DNA from: Magnetococcus marinus MC-1
Lineage (GTDB): Bacteria; Pseudomonadota; Magnetococcia; Magnetococcales; Magnetococcaceae
Assembly: GCF_000014865.1 (NCBI RefSeq)
Contig: NC_008576.1
Span: 587,501 to 651,500, forward strand
Direction: 5' to 3'
Length of the DNA stretch: 64,000 bases
The notes under the pieces are model-generated. The model did not search any database and was not told the DNA's origin. It saw only the letters and a list, made by a program, of their open reading frames with translations. Positions 25,674-34,657 of the stretch are shown in pieces. How positions within the stretch are numbered: the stretch's first letter is position 1; each line of letters starts with the position of its first letter. A program made the translations under genes and the position numbers.

Positions 25674-27635
25674 ATGGGCAAAGTGGTTGGCATTGATCTG
25701 GGTACCACCAACTCCTGTGTCTCAATCATGGAGGGCGGCGAGCCTAAAGTCATTGAGAATAGTGAAGGGGTGCGTACCACCCCCTCGATGGTGGCGTTTA
25801 CCAATCAAGGGGAGCGTCTGGTGGGGCAAGCTGCCAAACGTCAGGCGGTAACCAACCCGACCAATACCCTCTATGCGATCAAACGTCTCATCGGGCGTCG
25901 CTTTAGCGATCCGTTGACCGCTAAAGATCAAGGCTTGGTTCCCTATAAAATCGTCAAAGCAGATAATGGCGATGCTTGGGTGGAAGCCGATGGTAAAAAA
26001 ATGAGCCCCTCCGAGTGCTCCGCGATGATTCTGCAAAAGATGAAGCAGACCGCCGAAGATTACCTCGGAGAGAGCGTGAGCGAGGCGGTTATCACCGTTC
26101 CCGCGTACTTTAATGATGCCCAACGTCAAGCCACTAAAGATGCCGGGCGTATCGCCGGCCTTGAGGTGTTGCGCATTATTAACGAGCCCACCGCCGCCGC
26201 CTTGGCCTATGGGTTGGACAAAAAGGATGGTCAAACCATCGCCGTGTTCGACTTGGGGGGGGGTACCTTTGACATCTCCATTCTGGAGATCGGTGACGGC
26301 GTGTTTGAAGTAAAATCCACCAATGGGGATACCTTCCTGGGTGGTGAAGATTTCGATATGGCCATTATCGACTATCTGGCCGATCAATTCAAAAAAGAGA
26401 ACAGCATTGATCTGCGCAAGGATTCCATGGCGCTGCAACGCCTCAAGGAGGCCGCTGAGAAGGCTAAGATTGAGCTTTCCAGCAGCAACCAGACCGACAT
26501 TAACCTGCCCTTTATCACTGCCGATGCCAGTGGCCCCAAGCACTTAAACCTGAGCTTGACCCGGGCTAAGCTGGAATCGCTGGTGGATGAGTTGGTGCAG
26601 CGCACCCTCGCCCCCTGCCGCACCGCCCTGAAGGATGCTGGCATGACCGCGGCTGACATTGATGAGGTGATCTTGGTGGGGGGTATGACCCGCATGCCCA
26701 AAGTGCAGGCAGTGGTGGGTCAGTTTTTTGGTAAAGAGCCCCACAAGGGTGTGAACCCCGACGAAGTCGTGGCCATTGGTGCGGCCATCCAGGGGGGGGT
26801 GCTCAAGGGTGAAGTGCAGGATGTGTTGTTGCTGGATGTGACCCCGCTCTCCTTGGGTATTGAGACCCTGGGCGGTGTGTTCACCAAATTGATTGAGAAA
26901 AATACCACCGTGCCTACCCGGAAGTCGCAAGTCTTTTCGACGGCAGCCGACAATCAGTCGGCCGTGACCATTCGGGTAGCCCAGGGCGAGCGCGAAATGT
27001 TCTCCGACAATAAAACCTTGGGGCAGTTTGATCTGGTTGGTATCGCCCCCGCGCCCCGTGGCATGCCCCAGATTGAGGTGACCTTTGACATTGACGCCAA
27101 TGGCATGGTGCATGTGTCCGCCAAGGATAAAGGTACCGGTAAAGAGCAGTCCATTCATATTGAAGCCTCGGGCGGTTTGACCTCGGAAGAGATTGATCGC
27201 ATGGTGCATGAGGCCGAGTCCCATGCGGAAGAGGATGCCAAGAAGCGTGCCCTGATCGAAGCCCGCAACAATGCGGACTCTCTGGTCTATTCCAGTGAGA
27301 AATCGTTGAAAGAGCACAGCGATAAGCTGGACGATGCGTTGAAAAACCAGATTACCGCCGCCATTGAAGATCTTAAAGCGGTGATGCCCAAGGAGGATCC
27401 TGAGGCCATCAGCAGCAAGACCCAAGCGCTCATGGAGCTTTCCATGAAGATGGGTGAGCAGATCTATAAGGAAAATCCTGAAGCCGCTGGCATGGATCCT
27501 GAAGCCGCAGCCCATGCAGCAGGGATGCATGGGGGTGCAGCCACGGGTGGTGGCGATGGGGCAAACAAACATGGCAAGGGCGCCGAAGATGTGGTAGAAG
27601 CCGAGTTTGAAGAGGTCAACGACGACAAAAAATAG
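25674..27635 (+). CDS. dnaK: Molecular chaperone DnaK (Hsp70)
   Basis: Cytoplasmic Hsp70, 653 residues. ATPase domain: [20 protein letters not shown] at the start, [55 protein letters not shown] and [13 protein letters not shown]. The linker is [16 protein letters not shown], followed by the substrate-binding domain and helical lid. The C-terminus is Gly/His-rich and ends in an acidic [11 protein letters not shown], equivalent to the EEVKD-type tail. GAGGA lies at a usable distance from the ATG. It is between grpE and dnaJ, with a heat-shock-like promoter upstream. Nothing is missing. Confidence 0.99.
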   Translation: MGKVVGIDLGTTNSCVSIMEGGEPKVIENSEGVRTTPSMVAFTNQGERLVGQAAKRQAVTNPTNTLYAIKRLIGRRFSDPLTAKDQGLVPYKIVKADNGDAWVEADGKKMSPSECSAMILQKMKQTAEDYLGESVSEAVITVPAYFNDAQRQATKDAGRIAGLEVLRIINEPTAAALAYGLDKKDGQTIAVFDLGGGTFDISILEIGDGVFEVKSTNGDTFLGGEDFDMAIIDYLADQFKKENSIDLRKDSMALQRLKEAAEKAKIELSSSNQTDINLPFITADASGPKHLNLSLTRAKLESLVDELVQRTLAPCRTALKDAGMTAADIDEVILVGGMTRMPKVQAVVGQFFGKEPHKGVNPDEVVAIGAAIQGGVLKGEVQDVLLLDVTPLSLGIETLGGVFTKLIEKNTTVPTRKSQVFSTAADNQSAVTIRVAQGEREMFSDNKTLGQFDLVGIAPAPRGMPQIEVTFDIDANGMVHVSAKDKGTGKEQSIHIEASGGLTSEEIDRMVHEAESHAEEDAKKRALIEARNNADSLVYSSEKSLKEHSDKLDDALKNQITAAIEDLKAVMPKEDPEAISSKTQALMELSMKMGEQIYKENPEAAGMDPEAAAHAAGMHGGAATGGGDGANKHGKGAEDVVEAEFEEVNDDKK

Positions 27636-27766
27636 GTCGTTGAGTCGGTGCATAGACCCCGCTAGGTGAGGGGGGTTAGGTAGGGCGGCGGGGGGTGCAA
27701 TGGGCGCCTTCCGCCGTTGGCCTATCGGGCGCAATAAACGGTAATTGACAGAAGTTAGGGCCAGTT

Positions 27767-28903
27767 ATGTCCAAGGATCTCTACGAAATTCTGGGTGTGT
27801 CAAAGGGTGCGAATGACGCTGAAATCAAGGCAGCCTATCGCAAGTTGGCGATGAAGCTGCACCCTGACCGCAATCCGGGTAATGATGCAGCAGAAGCGCA
27901 GTTTAAGGAGGTCAATGCAGCCTATGAGGTGTTGAAAGATCCTCAAAAGCGCACCATCTATGACCAGTATGGTCATGCCGGTTTGGGGCAGGGTGGCCCC
28001 GGTGGACCTGGCGGCTTTGGTGGACAGGGCGGCGCAGGCTTTGGGGATATTTTTGAAGAGTTTTTCGGGGATATTTTTGGGGGCGGTCGACAAACCCGTG
28101 GGGGGGGGCGTAGTGGGGCCCGTCAGGGTGAAGATTATCGCTACGACCTGCGGGTGACGTTAGAAGAGGTGGCGCGGGGGGTGGAAAAGCGGGTACGCAT
28201 TCCCTCCATGAGCACCTGTGATACCTGTCACGGCAGTGGCGCGCGCTCGGGCAGTAAGCCCACCACCTGTACCACCTGTGGGGGGGCCGGGCAGATACGC
28301 ACTCAGCAAGGCTTTTTCCAGGTGCAACGGGCCTGTCATGTCTGTCACGGTAAGGGACAGATTATCTCAGATCCCTGTCCCGATTGTGGGGGCGCGGGTC
28401 GGCAGAAGAAGGAAAAAACCCTCACCGTAAAAATTCCACCAGGGGTGGATACCGGTACGCGCATTCGTCTCTCTGGCGAAGGGGGGGCAGGCATTCAGGG
28501 TGGCCCGGCGGGGGATCTGTATATTATCACCGAGGTTGAACCCCATAGCATGTTTGAGCGCTATGGGGTGGATCTATTGTGTGTGGTGCCCATTACCTTC
28601 CCGCAGGCAGCGTTGGGGGCCAAGCTGGAGGTGCCCACCCTCAACGGCAAGGCCCGTATTACCTTGCCAGCGGGCAGTCAGACCGGTAAGCGTTTGGTGT
28701 TGCGCAGTAAAGGTTTGCCCCATTTGAACCGCCCCGGCATGTTGGGCGATCTGGTGGTGGAGGTGCGGGTAGAGACGCCGGTCAAACTGACCACCAAGCA
28801 GAAAGAGCTGCTTGAAGAGTTTGACCGTTGCGGCGATCCCGACTCGCAGCCCGATTCTGTGGGCTTTTTTGACAAGGTTAAAGAGTTTCTAGGCGGCAAT
28901 TAA
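27767..28903 (+). CDS. dnaJ: Co-chaperone DnaJ
   Basis: 378-residue type I Hsp40 that stimulates DnaK and binds unfolded proteins. J domain (1-70) with [10 protein letters not shown] (HPD motif); Gly/Phe-rich linker rich in GGPGG repeats (about 72-115); four zinc-binding repeats [32 protein letters not shown]; then the C-terminal beta domains ([16 protein letters not shown], and [19 protein letters not shown]). It starts 131 bp after dnaK and 111 bp before dapB, all on one strand, so grpE-dnaK-dnaJ-dapB may be partly co-transcribed. Confidence 0.99.
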   Translation: MSKDLYEILGVSKGANDAEIKAAYRKLAMKLHPDRNPGNDAAEAQFKEVNAAYEVLKDPQKRTIYDQYGHAGLGQGGPGGPGGFGGQGGAGFGDIFEEFFGDIFGGGRQTRGGGRSGARQGEDYRYDLRVTLEEVARGVEKRVRIPSMSTCDTCHGSGARSGSKPTTCTTCGGAGQIRTQQGFFQVQRACHVCHGKGQIISDPCPDCGGAGRQKKEKTLTVKIPPGVDTGTRIRLSGEGGAGIQGGPAGDLYIITEVEPHSMFERYGVDLLCVVPITFPQAALGAKLEVPTLNGKARITLPAGSQTGKRLVLRSKGLPHLNRPGMLGDLVVEVRVETPVKLTTKQKELLEEFDRCGDPDSQPDSVGFFDKVKEFLGGN

Positions 28904-28964
28904 GCGGTAAATCGGATAGAATGCTTCCTTGTCCTGGTGTCGAGGATTTGGAAATGAATCCTTT

Positions 28965-28989
28965 CACGCCGCCCTTATGGGGCGGTGTG
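28965..28989 (+). other. Hairpin between dnaJ and dapB
   Basis: 10-bp stem CACGCCGCCC (28965-28974) with GGGCGGTGTG (28980-28989, one G-U) and a 5-nt loop. There is no T tract, so it may be a processing or stability element rather than a terminator. It ends 25 bp before dapB. Confidence 0.4.
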
Positions 28990-29014
28990 TCTGTATGGAT
29001 GGAGTCGGCGTAAG

Positions 29015-29821
29015 ATGACCATTAAGGTAGGGGTGACAGGTGTTTGTGGTCGTATGGGGCGTATGTTGGTGGAGGCCACTCATAAGGCGCAAGGCTGCAT
29101 GTTGGGCGCAGCGAGTGAATACCCAGGGCACACATTGATTGGCGCCGATGCCGGTGAACTGGCAGGCGTGGGCAAGTTGGGGGTGCTGGTGGGGGGGGAT
29201 GCCGAGACAACCTTTCGCGATGCCGATGTGGTGATTGATTTTTCGGTGGTGGAGGCCACCCTGGCGCATCTGCGTTTGGCGCTGGCCCAAGGCACACCCA
29301 TTGTGATTGGCACCACCGGTTTTAGCGCGGCAGAACGTCAACAGATTGCCCTGGCGGCGGAGCGTATTCCCGTTGTGTTTGCGCCCAACTATGCGGTGGG
29401 GGTTAACCTACTGTTTAAGATCGCTGCCGAGGTAGCCGCCGTGCTTGGTGGCGAGTATGATATTGAGATTGTCGAGGCCCACCACCGGCACAAGGTGGAT
29501 GCCCCCTCCGGCACCGCTTTGGGTTTGGGGCAGGCCATTGCCGAGGCGGTGGAGCGCAACTTAGATGAGGTGGCCATTTACGGTCGTCAAGGTCAGACCG
29601 GGGCGCGGGATCCACAAACCATCGGTTTTTCCACCATTCGCGGTGGGGATGTGGTGGGGGACCATACCGCCATGTTTATGACCGATGGGGAGCGCTTGGA
29701 GCTAACCCACCGGGCCTCCAGCCGCATGACCTTCGCCAAGGGTGCCGTGCGGGCTGCTAAGTGGGTGGTGGAGCAGAAGCCGGGTCTCTATGATATGCGG
29801 GACATTTTAGGGTTTAAATAA
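29015..29821 (+). CDS. dapB: 4-hydroxy-tetrahydrodipicolinate reductase
   Basis: NAD(P)H-dependent reductase of the lysine/diaminopimelate pathway, which supplies both lysine and peptidoglycan. 268 residues. Nucleotide-binding GVTGVCGRMGRMLV is at the start; DVVIDFSVVEATLAHL, GTPIVIGTTGFS, APNYAVGVNLLFK, and EAHHRHKVDAPSGTAL with the catalytic His-His and Lys are intact, as is GDHTAMF. The ATG at 29015 was chosen because it directly precedes TIKVGVTG; an in-frame codon at 28985 lies within the preceding hairpin. The dnaJ-dapB adjacency is also known from pseudomonads. dapD of the same pathway is at 39031 in this window. Confidence 0.97.
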   Translation: MTIKVGVTGVCGRMGRMLVEATHKAQGCMLGAASEYPGHTLIGADAGELAGVGKLGVLVGGDAETTFRDADVVIDFSVVEATLAHLRLALAQGTPIVIGTTGFSAAERQQIALAAERIPVVFAPNYAVGVNLLFKIAAEVAAVLGGEYDIEIVEAHHRHKVDAPSGTALGLGQAIAEAVERNLDEVAIYGRQGQTGARDPQTIGFSTIRGGDVVGDHTAMFMTDGERLELTHRASSRMTFAKGAVRAAKWVVEQKPGLYDMRDILGFK

Positions 29822-30210
29822 ACGGCTTTGCCATGGGGTAGGGGGGTAACGCACCCCGCAGCAGGTTCTCCTAGCCACTGAGCAGGGGCCGTGCGGAATA
29901 ACCCCATCGGGTTGGCCAGTGTGGATGGGTAGCAGCGAAGGCCAAACTCGGTTGCATGGTGGGTACGGTCGCGATCTGCCCATCAAAGGGGTAAGCGTAA
30001 AAATCTGGCTGGGTAAGCAGAACACAGGCCACGCGCCTATAGCGGGTTGAGCCGGAAGAGGCGTCAAGCGGGTTTGTCAGCGGTTGAGTAAAGAGCACCA
30101 TAAAAAAATAATCCTGGAATATACCAGGGAGAGACCTAAAATGCGGACATGAGCATAACCCAGGGGTAGCGCCACTCGGGTTAATCCCCGCCAAAACGAG
30201 GATCTATAGG
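29822..30210. other. Gap between dapB and the acidic protein gene
   Basis: 389 bp. Frames on the minus strand lack coding character and good starts. No terminator with a T tract and no clear promoter pair could be named; the last 25 bp contain the GAGGAT ribosome binding region of the next gene. Confidence 0.35.
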
Positions 30211-30564
30211 ATGGAAATGGAAGAAGGCATCATCGAACTGGACCAAGTCAAACCCGGCACCAAGATCACCATTGAGTTTGGTAACTTGGAACCCGCCTTG
30301 ACCAAATTGGACGAGCCCAAAAAATTCCTGATGGAAGATTGGGGTGAGGATGAGAAAGAGATCTATATTCTCGAAGATCGCATCGAGGAGGATGAACCGC
30401 TGCACTACGCCCTAGAGCCTATGACACTGGAAGAGGGCTTAAAGCGTAACGAGGGTAAATTTGGTCTTGACCGCGTCATGTGGGACTTTCTGGGCCGCGA
30501 AGTTGGCGGTTTTGAGGTGGAAGAGCCCGAAGAGGATGAAGATGAGGAAGAGGCCGCCGAATAA
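30211..30564 (+). CDS. Small, very acidic protein of unknown function
   Basis: 117 residues, with Asp and Glu making up over a third, especially in the tail EVEEPEEDEDEEEAAE. No signal peptide, membrane segment or cysteine. There is regular structure before the tail: IIELDQVKPGTKITIEFGNL, KKFLMEDWGEDEKEIYILEDR, and FGLDRVMWDFLGREVGG, with Trp and Leu positions that suggest a folded domain. I do not recognise the family. It could be a nucleic-acid mimic or a small acidic chaperone-like protein, but nothing proves this. The start follows GAGGAT. The neighbours are dapB upstream and pyrF downstream, separated by a terminator, so it is probably its own unit. Confidence 0.65.
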   Translation: MEMEEGIIELDQVKPGTKITIEFGNLEPALTKLDEPKKFLMEDWGEDEKEIYILEDRIEEDEPLHYALEPMTLEEGLKRNEGKFGLDRVMWDFLGREVGGFEVEEPEEDEDEEEAAE

Positions 30565-30752
30565 AAGCGTCGGCTTAGGTCATGTGAGCGGGTTAAGCCA
30601 TGCTCGTTATGACAAAAATCCAAAGATCAGCGTTGGCCTAAAGCGCCATAGGGTTTGCTTCTCAAAACAGCGATGGGGCGCGCTGGGGTTGACCGGGGCA
30701 ATGCCTAGCCTCTGCTGAGGGGCCAATAGGGCGCGTGTCTACGGGACGACAC

Positions 30753-30789
30753 GCTAAGAAAAGGCGTTCGCTAGAGCGCCTTTTTTAGC
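30753..30789 (+). terminator. Intrinsic terminator before pyrF
   Basis: AAAAGGCG (30759-30766) pairs with CGCCTTTT (30777-30784), extended by GCTAA/TTAGC outside one bulge (30753-30757; 30785-30789); six T at 30781-30786. It separates the acidic protein gene from pyrF. Confidence 0.8.
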
Positions 30790-30812
30790 ATTTAATGCAA
30801 AGGTTTATAAAA

Positions 30813-31544
30813 ATGTCCAAGCAACCACCCATCTCTGCTATAAAAAATATCCCGTCGCGGGATCGTTTGATGTTTGCCATGGATGTGCCCGATAGTGCCA
30901 CAGCCAAAAACCTGGCAGAAAGGCTGGGTGGCTCTGTCACGGTCTATAAGCTGGGGTTGGAGCTGTTTCTTTCGGGGGACTATTTTGAGCTGGTGGAGTG
31001 GATGCTCAAGCGGGATAAAAAGGTTTTTGCGGATCTAAAACTGTTTGATATTCCCAAGACCGTGGAGCGGGCCACCCGGCAGTTGGCGGGGCGGGGGATC
31101 CACTATCTCACGGTGCATGGTAATGATGGCATTTTGCAGGCGGCGGCCTCGGCCAAAGGGGATATGAAAATCCTGGGTGTGACCTCGTTAACCAGCCTGG
31201 ACCGGGGGGATTTGGATGACCTAGGCTTTCAGTGTGATGTGGAAGCGTTGGTTGCCTCGCGGGCCAAACGGGCGTTGCTGCATGGCTGTGATGGGGTGAT
31301 CTCGTCGGGCTTGGAAGCGGCGAGATTGCGTGCGGAGTTGGACCACAAACTGCTGGTGATTACGCCGGGCATTCGGCCTGTGGAAAACCGTCCCAGTGAT
31401 GACCAAAAACGGGTGGTCAGCGTGGAGCAGGCGTTTGCGTTTGGTGCCGACCATATTGTGGTGGGTCGACCTATCCGGGATGCGGAAGAGCCCGCTAAAG
31501 CCGCCGAGGCGATCCAACAAACCATTGCCGATCTGTTTAGCTAA
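30813..31544 (+). CDS. pyrF: Orotidine 5'-phosphate decarboxylase
   Basis: Last step of UMP synthesis. 243 residues from the ATG at 30813. The barrel motifs are FAMDVPDSATAKNLAERLG, VYKLGLELF, the catalytic VFADLKLFDIPKTVERA (Asp-Lys-x-x-x-Asp), LTVHGNDG, VTSLTSLDRGDL, VITPGIRPVENRPSDDQKRV and HIVVGRPIRDAEEP. An earlier in-frame ATG at 30795 lies only 8 bp after the terminator T tract and has no Shine-Dalgarno; AAAGG precedes the chosen start. The gene stands alone. Confidence 0.96.
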   Translation: MSKQPPISAIKNIPSRDRLMFAMDVPDSATAKNLAERLGGSVTVYKLGLELFLSGDYFELVEWMLKRDKKVFADLKLFDIPKTVERATRQLAGRGIHYLTVHGNDGILQAAASAKGDMKILGVTSLTSLDRGDLDDLGFQCDVEALVASRAKRALLHGCDGVISSGLEAARLRAELDHKLLVITPGIRPVENRPSDDQKRVVSVEQAFAFGADHIVVGRPIRDAEEPAKAAEAIQQTIADLFS

Positions 31545-31932
31545 TGCGGTTTCGAGAGGGGATGGAAGCTTGGCCCCGTAAACCTCTTTTGGGTGCGGTG
31601 TTTAGCGGTAAGCCGGTCATGGCATAAAAGGGGTTGGTAGGTTTTATCGCCAACCCTGTTGCGCAAGGTGTCGCCAAGCCACCTTTATTGCCATGCAAAC
31701 TCGGGCATGTTAGGGTGGTGATGGGCTGGTGGTGGATCGACCAGCAGCGCCTAATTCCCTCTCTTGTTGACCTGCATGGTGCTTCTACCGAAGTTTTGTG
31801 CCTGTTGCCCTGAGGCCACACCCCCTCATCGGTGAAAGTACCCTTCATGCTCTCTCTTACAAGCGCCACTGCCCTGTGCGGGCATCGGCCACCCCCACGC
31901 CCCACGCAAGGCTATGCATTGCGAGGTGGGGT
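31545..31932. other. Gap between pyrF and tpm
   Basis: 388 bp with no gene I can support. An in-frame extension of tpm starts at 31798, but its 45 extra residues look like non-coding translation. TTGACC near 31763 is a possible -35 element without a clear -10. Confidence 0.35.
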
Positions 31933-32592
31933 ATGTCCAGCTTAGATTCTGATTTGTGGTTGCAGGCGTGGCAGGATGACCACATTTGCGATTTTCATCA
32001 GTTACGGGTGAACCGCCTGCTGATGAAACACTGGCCCTTGTTGCACATGGCCCGTGGCGAGCGGGTTATGGTACCACTCTGTGGGAAAAGTCTGGATATG
32101 TTGTGGCTGGCGCAGCAAGGCTACGAAGTGTTGGGGATTGAGCTTAGCGCCCTAGCGGTAGCGGCTTTTTTTGAGGAAAATGGGCTACAACCTACCCACC
32201 GCAAACTGGGGGATTTTACCCTCTGGCAGAGCGGGCGTGTCTCCATCTTGTGCGGCGATTTTTTTGATCTTACCCCCCTGTTGTGCGAAAACGTGGATTG
32301 GGTCTATGACCGGGCTGCTTTAACCGCACTACCTGAGCCATTACGCAGGCGTTATGCGGCCTATATTCAGCAGTTAACACCAGCCAACATCGTGCTTATG
32401 ACCATAGAAGAGCAGGAAGATGGGGTGAGCGAAGCGTGCTTTTTGGGCATTGATCCAGAGATTATGGCGCTTTATGGCCCCTTGTGTCACATCGGTTTGA
32501 GCTATGTGGGCAGAGAGGAGGAAATTGACCCGAATAATCCTCTTGGCAAGCCCATATCGGTGGCCTATAAGATTTACCAAATCACCCGCTAA
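31933..32592 (+). CDS. tpm: Thiopurine S-methyltransferase family protein
   Basis: 219-residue SAM-dependent methyltransferase of the TPMT family; bacterial members methylate thiopurines or metalloid oxyanions such as selenite and tellurite. The family signature is RVMVPLCGKSLDMLWLAQQG, then EVLGIELSALAVAAFFEENG, FTLWQSGRVSILCGDFFDL, and VYDRAALTALPEPLRRRY. The end (GPLCHIGLSYVGREEE) is somewhat divergent. The ATG at 31933 follows GAGGTGGGG and gives the usual length. The natural substrate is unknown. It precedes the exported 11-mer repeat protein by 120 bp. Confidence 0.9.
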   Translation: MSSLDSDLWLQAWQDDHICDFHQLRVNRLLMKHWPLLHMARGERVMVPLCGKSLDMLWLAQQGYEVLGIELSALAVAAFFEENGLQPTHRKLGDFTLWQSGRVSILCGDFFDLTPLLCENVDWVYDRAALTALPEPLRRRYAAYIQQLTPANIVLMTIEEQEDGVSEACFLGIDPEIMALYGPLCHIGLSYVGREEEIDPNNPLGKPISVAYKIYQITR

Positions 32593-32712
32593 ATAAGAGC
32601 AACTGGCTGTCAACGCTCTCCTGCGACGGGGAGACCGGGTCGTGGTAACAACCCTGGAGAAAAAGTCACTCATGGGAACGTGCTTAGATAGCTGCCATAA
32701 AAGGAAAAAGAT

Positions 32713-33225
32713 ATGTCACATTCTCCAAAAATTGTGCTGTTGTTGGCTCTGCTCTGGATCACCCCCGCGATGGCCCAAGAGCCGGTCGCGCCTCAACCAG
32801 AAGAGCAGGCGACAGGTTGGCAAGAGAAACTGAAACAGGGTTGGGATGCCACCAAACAGTTGGTGGAAGAGAAGGTCGTACCCGCTGGTGAAAAGGGTTG
32901 GGAAAAGACCAAAGAACTAAGCGCTAAAGGCTTGGAGAAATCCAAAGAGCTGGGTGCCGAGGGATGGGAGAAATCCAAAGAGCTGGGTGGCCAAGGCTTG
33001 GAGAAATCCAAGGAGCTGGGTGCTAAAGGGTGGGAGAAATCCAAAGAGTATGGTGCTAAAGGGTGGGAGAAATCTAAGGAACTGGGTGAAAAGGGGCTAG
33101 AAAAATCCAAGGAGCTGTTGGAACAGGTCACCCCTAGCGATGCACCAGTGCCAGCAGAACCTGTGGAACCACCGACCCTAGAGCCGCAACAGCCGATTTC
33201 CCCACAGCTCTCTCCAACCATTTAA
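32713..33225 (+). CDS. Exported protein with seven 11-residue helical repeats
   Basis: 170 residues. Residues 1-22 are a signal peptide ending TPAMAQ. A Gly/Trp-containing lead-in (TGWQEKLKQGWDATKQLVEEKV) is followed by seven consecutive 11-residue repeats (62-138) with consensus G[W/L]EKSKELGAK; Trp and Leu vary at position 2 (W, L, W, L, W, W, L). The tail is Pro-rich. Eleven-residue repeats with this charge pattern form amphipathic helices, as in LEA group 3 proteins and alpha-synuclein-like proteins. A role in envelope or membrane protection in the periplasm is an inference. A strong bidirectional terminator follows. I know no named family for it. Confidence 0.75.
   Translation: MSHSPKIVLLLALLWITPAMAQEPVAPQPEEQATGWQEKLKQGWDATKQLVEEKVVPAGEKGWEKTKELSAKGLEKSKELGAEGWEKSKELGGQGLEKSKELGAKGWEKSKEYGAKGWEKSKELGEKGLEKSKELLEQVTPSDAPVPAEPVEPPTLEPQQPISPQLSPTI
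32896..33126 (+). repeat. Seven tandem 33-bp coding repeats
   Basis: Seven in-frame 33-bp units encode G[W/L]EKSKELGAK. Codons are mostly conserved between units (GAGAAATCCAAAGAGCTGGG recurs), so unit number may vary between strains. Confidence 0.9.
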
Positions 33226-33308
33226 TGAGGAACTGACCACGCCCATAGCCCCTTTGCAGCCCTACTTCGGTTCATGGGAGCAGACCACGGCTCTGTTTGG
33301 GTTTTTTT

Positions 33309-33351
33309 AAAAAAAAGGCGCTCGGAAATAACCTCCCGAGCGCCTTTTTTT
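33309..33351. terminator. Bidirectional intrinsic terminator
   Basis: A-tract 33309-33316, stem GGCGCTCGG (33317-33325) with CCGAGCGCC (33336-33344), 10-nt loop and seven T (33345-33351). It lies between convergent genes ending at 33225 (plus) and 33374 (minus) and can serve both. Confidence 0.93.
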
Positions 33352-33373
33352 ATGGCCACAAAATCAAACCCAC

Positions 33374-34069
33374 TTAACGGGGCATGCTGGTGGCGTAGTT
33401 ACCTGCTTTCATCATGCAGATAATCGCCTCAACCGTGGCATCATCATCATGAAAATGATCGGTGTGCAGCACCAGATCATACTCGCTCTCTAACGAGGGA
33501 AAACGTCTGGGCATTTTCGCAATAAACTTGGCCCGTTGGGCGTTGACCGTTTCAATTTTTTTAGCCGCTTCGCTTTCAGAGATGCCTTCACGACTGGCAA
33601 TGCGCTTAATGGCGTGGCTACGGCCACACTCTAAGCGTAAACGGAAGGTGCGCTTTTCCGGGAGTAACATGTGCGAGCCACGGCCCACCACCACACCACC
33701 ATTGCGGCTGATATTAATGAGTACCTTAACCAGAGCCTGGAAATAGGCATCCTTAGGAGACTGTTTATCGCTAAAGATGGAGTAGATAAAATCATCCATA
33801 AAGTTGGTGGCACGCTCATCAATGCGTTGCATCAACAGTTTGTCTTGATCGGCCTCTTCCAACACCCGGTCAATAAGGCCCTGATCGTAGTAGGGTACAT
33901 GGAGTTTTTCGGCCAGTTTTTGGGCGATAATGGTGCCGTTTGCACCAAGTGTGCGTGAAACGGCAATCAATGGGGCGGTGGTGGCCTCTCCACTCTCTTT
34001 GACCTGCTCTTCAGAAAACAGGCCAGCGCCTACAATAGATTTAACCAAGTCCAGGGAAGGTTTGCTCAT
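33374..34069 (-). CDS. Cytidylate-kinase-like protein (Cytidylate_kin2 type)
   Basis: 231 residues. The domain starting at LIAVSRTLGANGTIIAQKLAEKL has the modified P-loop of the Cytidylate_kin2 group (usually S-R-x-x-G-S-G-G-x-x-I-A), which lacks the GxxxxGK[S/T] lysine of true CMP kinases. YYDQGLIDRVLEEA, GGVVVGRGSHMLL (the nucleoside-binding region) and FRLRLECGRSHAIKRIASREGISESEA (LID-like) are typical. Members are P-loop kinases of mostly unknown substrate. About 35 residues precede the domain. The ATG at 34069 was preferred to a GTG at 34075, with GGAG upstream. It is monocistronic, ending at the shared terminator. Confidence 0.8.
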   Translation of the reverse strand: MSKPSLDLVKSIVGAGLFSEEQVKESGEATTAPLIAVSRTLGANGTIIAQKLAEKLHVPYYDQGLIDRVLEEADQDKLLMQRIDERATNFMDDFIYSIFSDKQSPKDAYFQALVKVLINISRNGGVVVGRGSHMLLPEKRTFRLRLECGRSHAIKRIASREGISESEAAKKIETVNAQRAKFIAKMPRRFPSLESEYDLVLHTDHFHDDDATVEAIICMMKAGNYATSMPR

Positions 34070-34657
34070 AATCACAACGCTCCGCTACCAAGCTCTCATC
34101 GTCTGCTAGAGAGCTTGGCACATGTTTAGAATGGGGCGCAAAGCCGTATGGCGAGTGCGACCAACCGAGTAGACATCAGGGCAAAACATCCAACATCCGT
34201 ACAGGTGGGGCGCATAGGCATCCCCCCCTTTAATGCGTAATCACAGCCTATGTCGGGGCCATCCTGTGGCGTTACCCTCAAGCCCGACCTTGCGGGACAA
34301 CATCTTAATGGCATTTACCCGCAATGGCACCCTTTTGTGCGCATCCTTGGCTATATTTTAGCAAAGTGTGCGAAATGGACGGTTATTTTGCCCATTTTTC
34401 CAAAATTGTGGGGAAAATAGGCCATAATATATGCATTTCAGCGAACGTGTGCCCTGCCGAGTTGGTAGCAACTGGCACCGTCTATAGGCTGCCCGCACAT
34501 GAAAAAGGCCATCGAACGGTTAGACTGCTACACAAACCGGGGCGTTTCGTTTCTCGAACACTGGTCTATGAGCCGCGCGCGATAAGGTGGCTTGTGCAAC
34601 GTTAAGGGTGTTGCCCCGATAGATCTCCGCTGCCCACCTTGGCAGACAGAAGCTGCT
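34070..34657. other. Gap upstream of the kinase-like gene, no gene seen
   Basis: 588 bp between the start of the kinase-like gene and the end of the CNNM/CBS pair. Short frames on both strands show no motif or good start. AT-rich tracts at 34340-34440 may hold promoters. No tRNA or structured RNA was recognised. Confidence 0.35.

Noticed and set aside
26544-27734. 396-codon frame antisense to dnaK
   Set aside because: His- and Gly-rich translation typical of DnaK antisense frames; dnaK is complete and conserved.
33374-34069. Calling the gene a true CMP kinase (cmk)
   Set aside because: The P-loop lacks the GxxxxGK[S/T] lysine of Cmk and follows the Cytidylate_kin2 pattern, so only a family-level name is justified.
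34324-34605. 93-codon frame upstream of the kinase-like gene
   Set aside because: No ribosome binding site, no motif and no coding character; unsupported.
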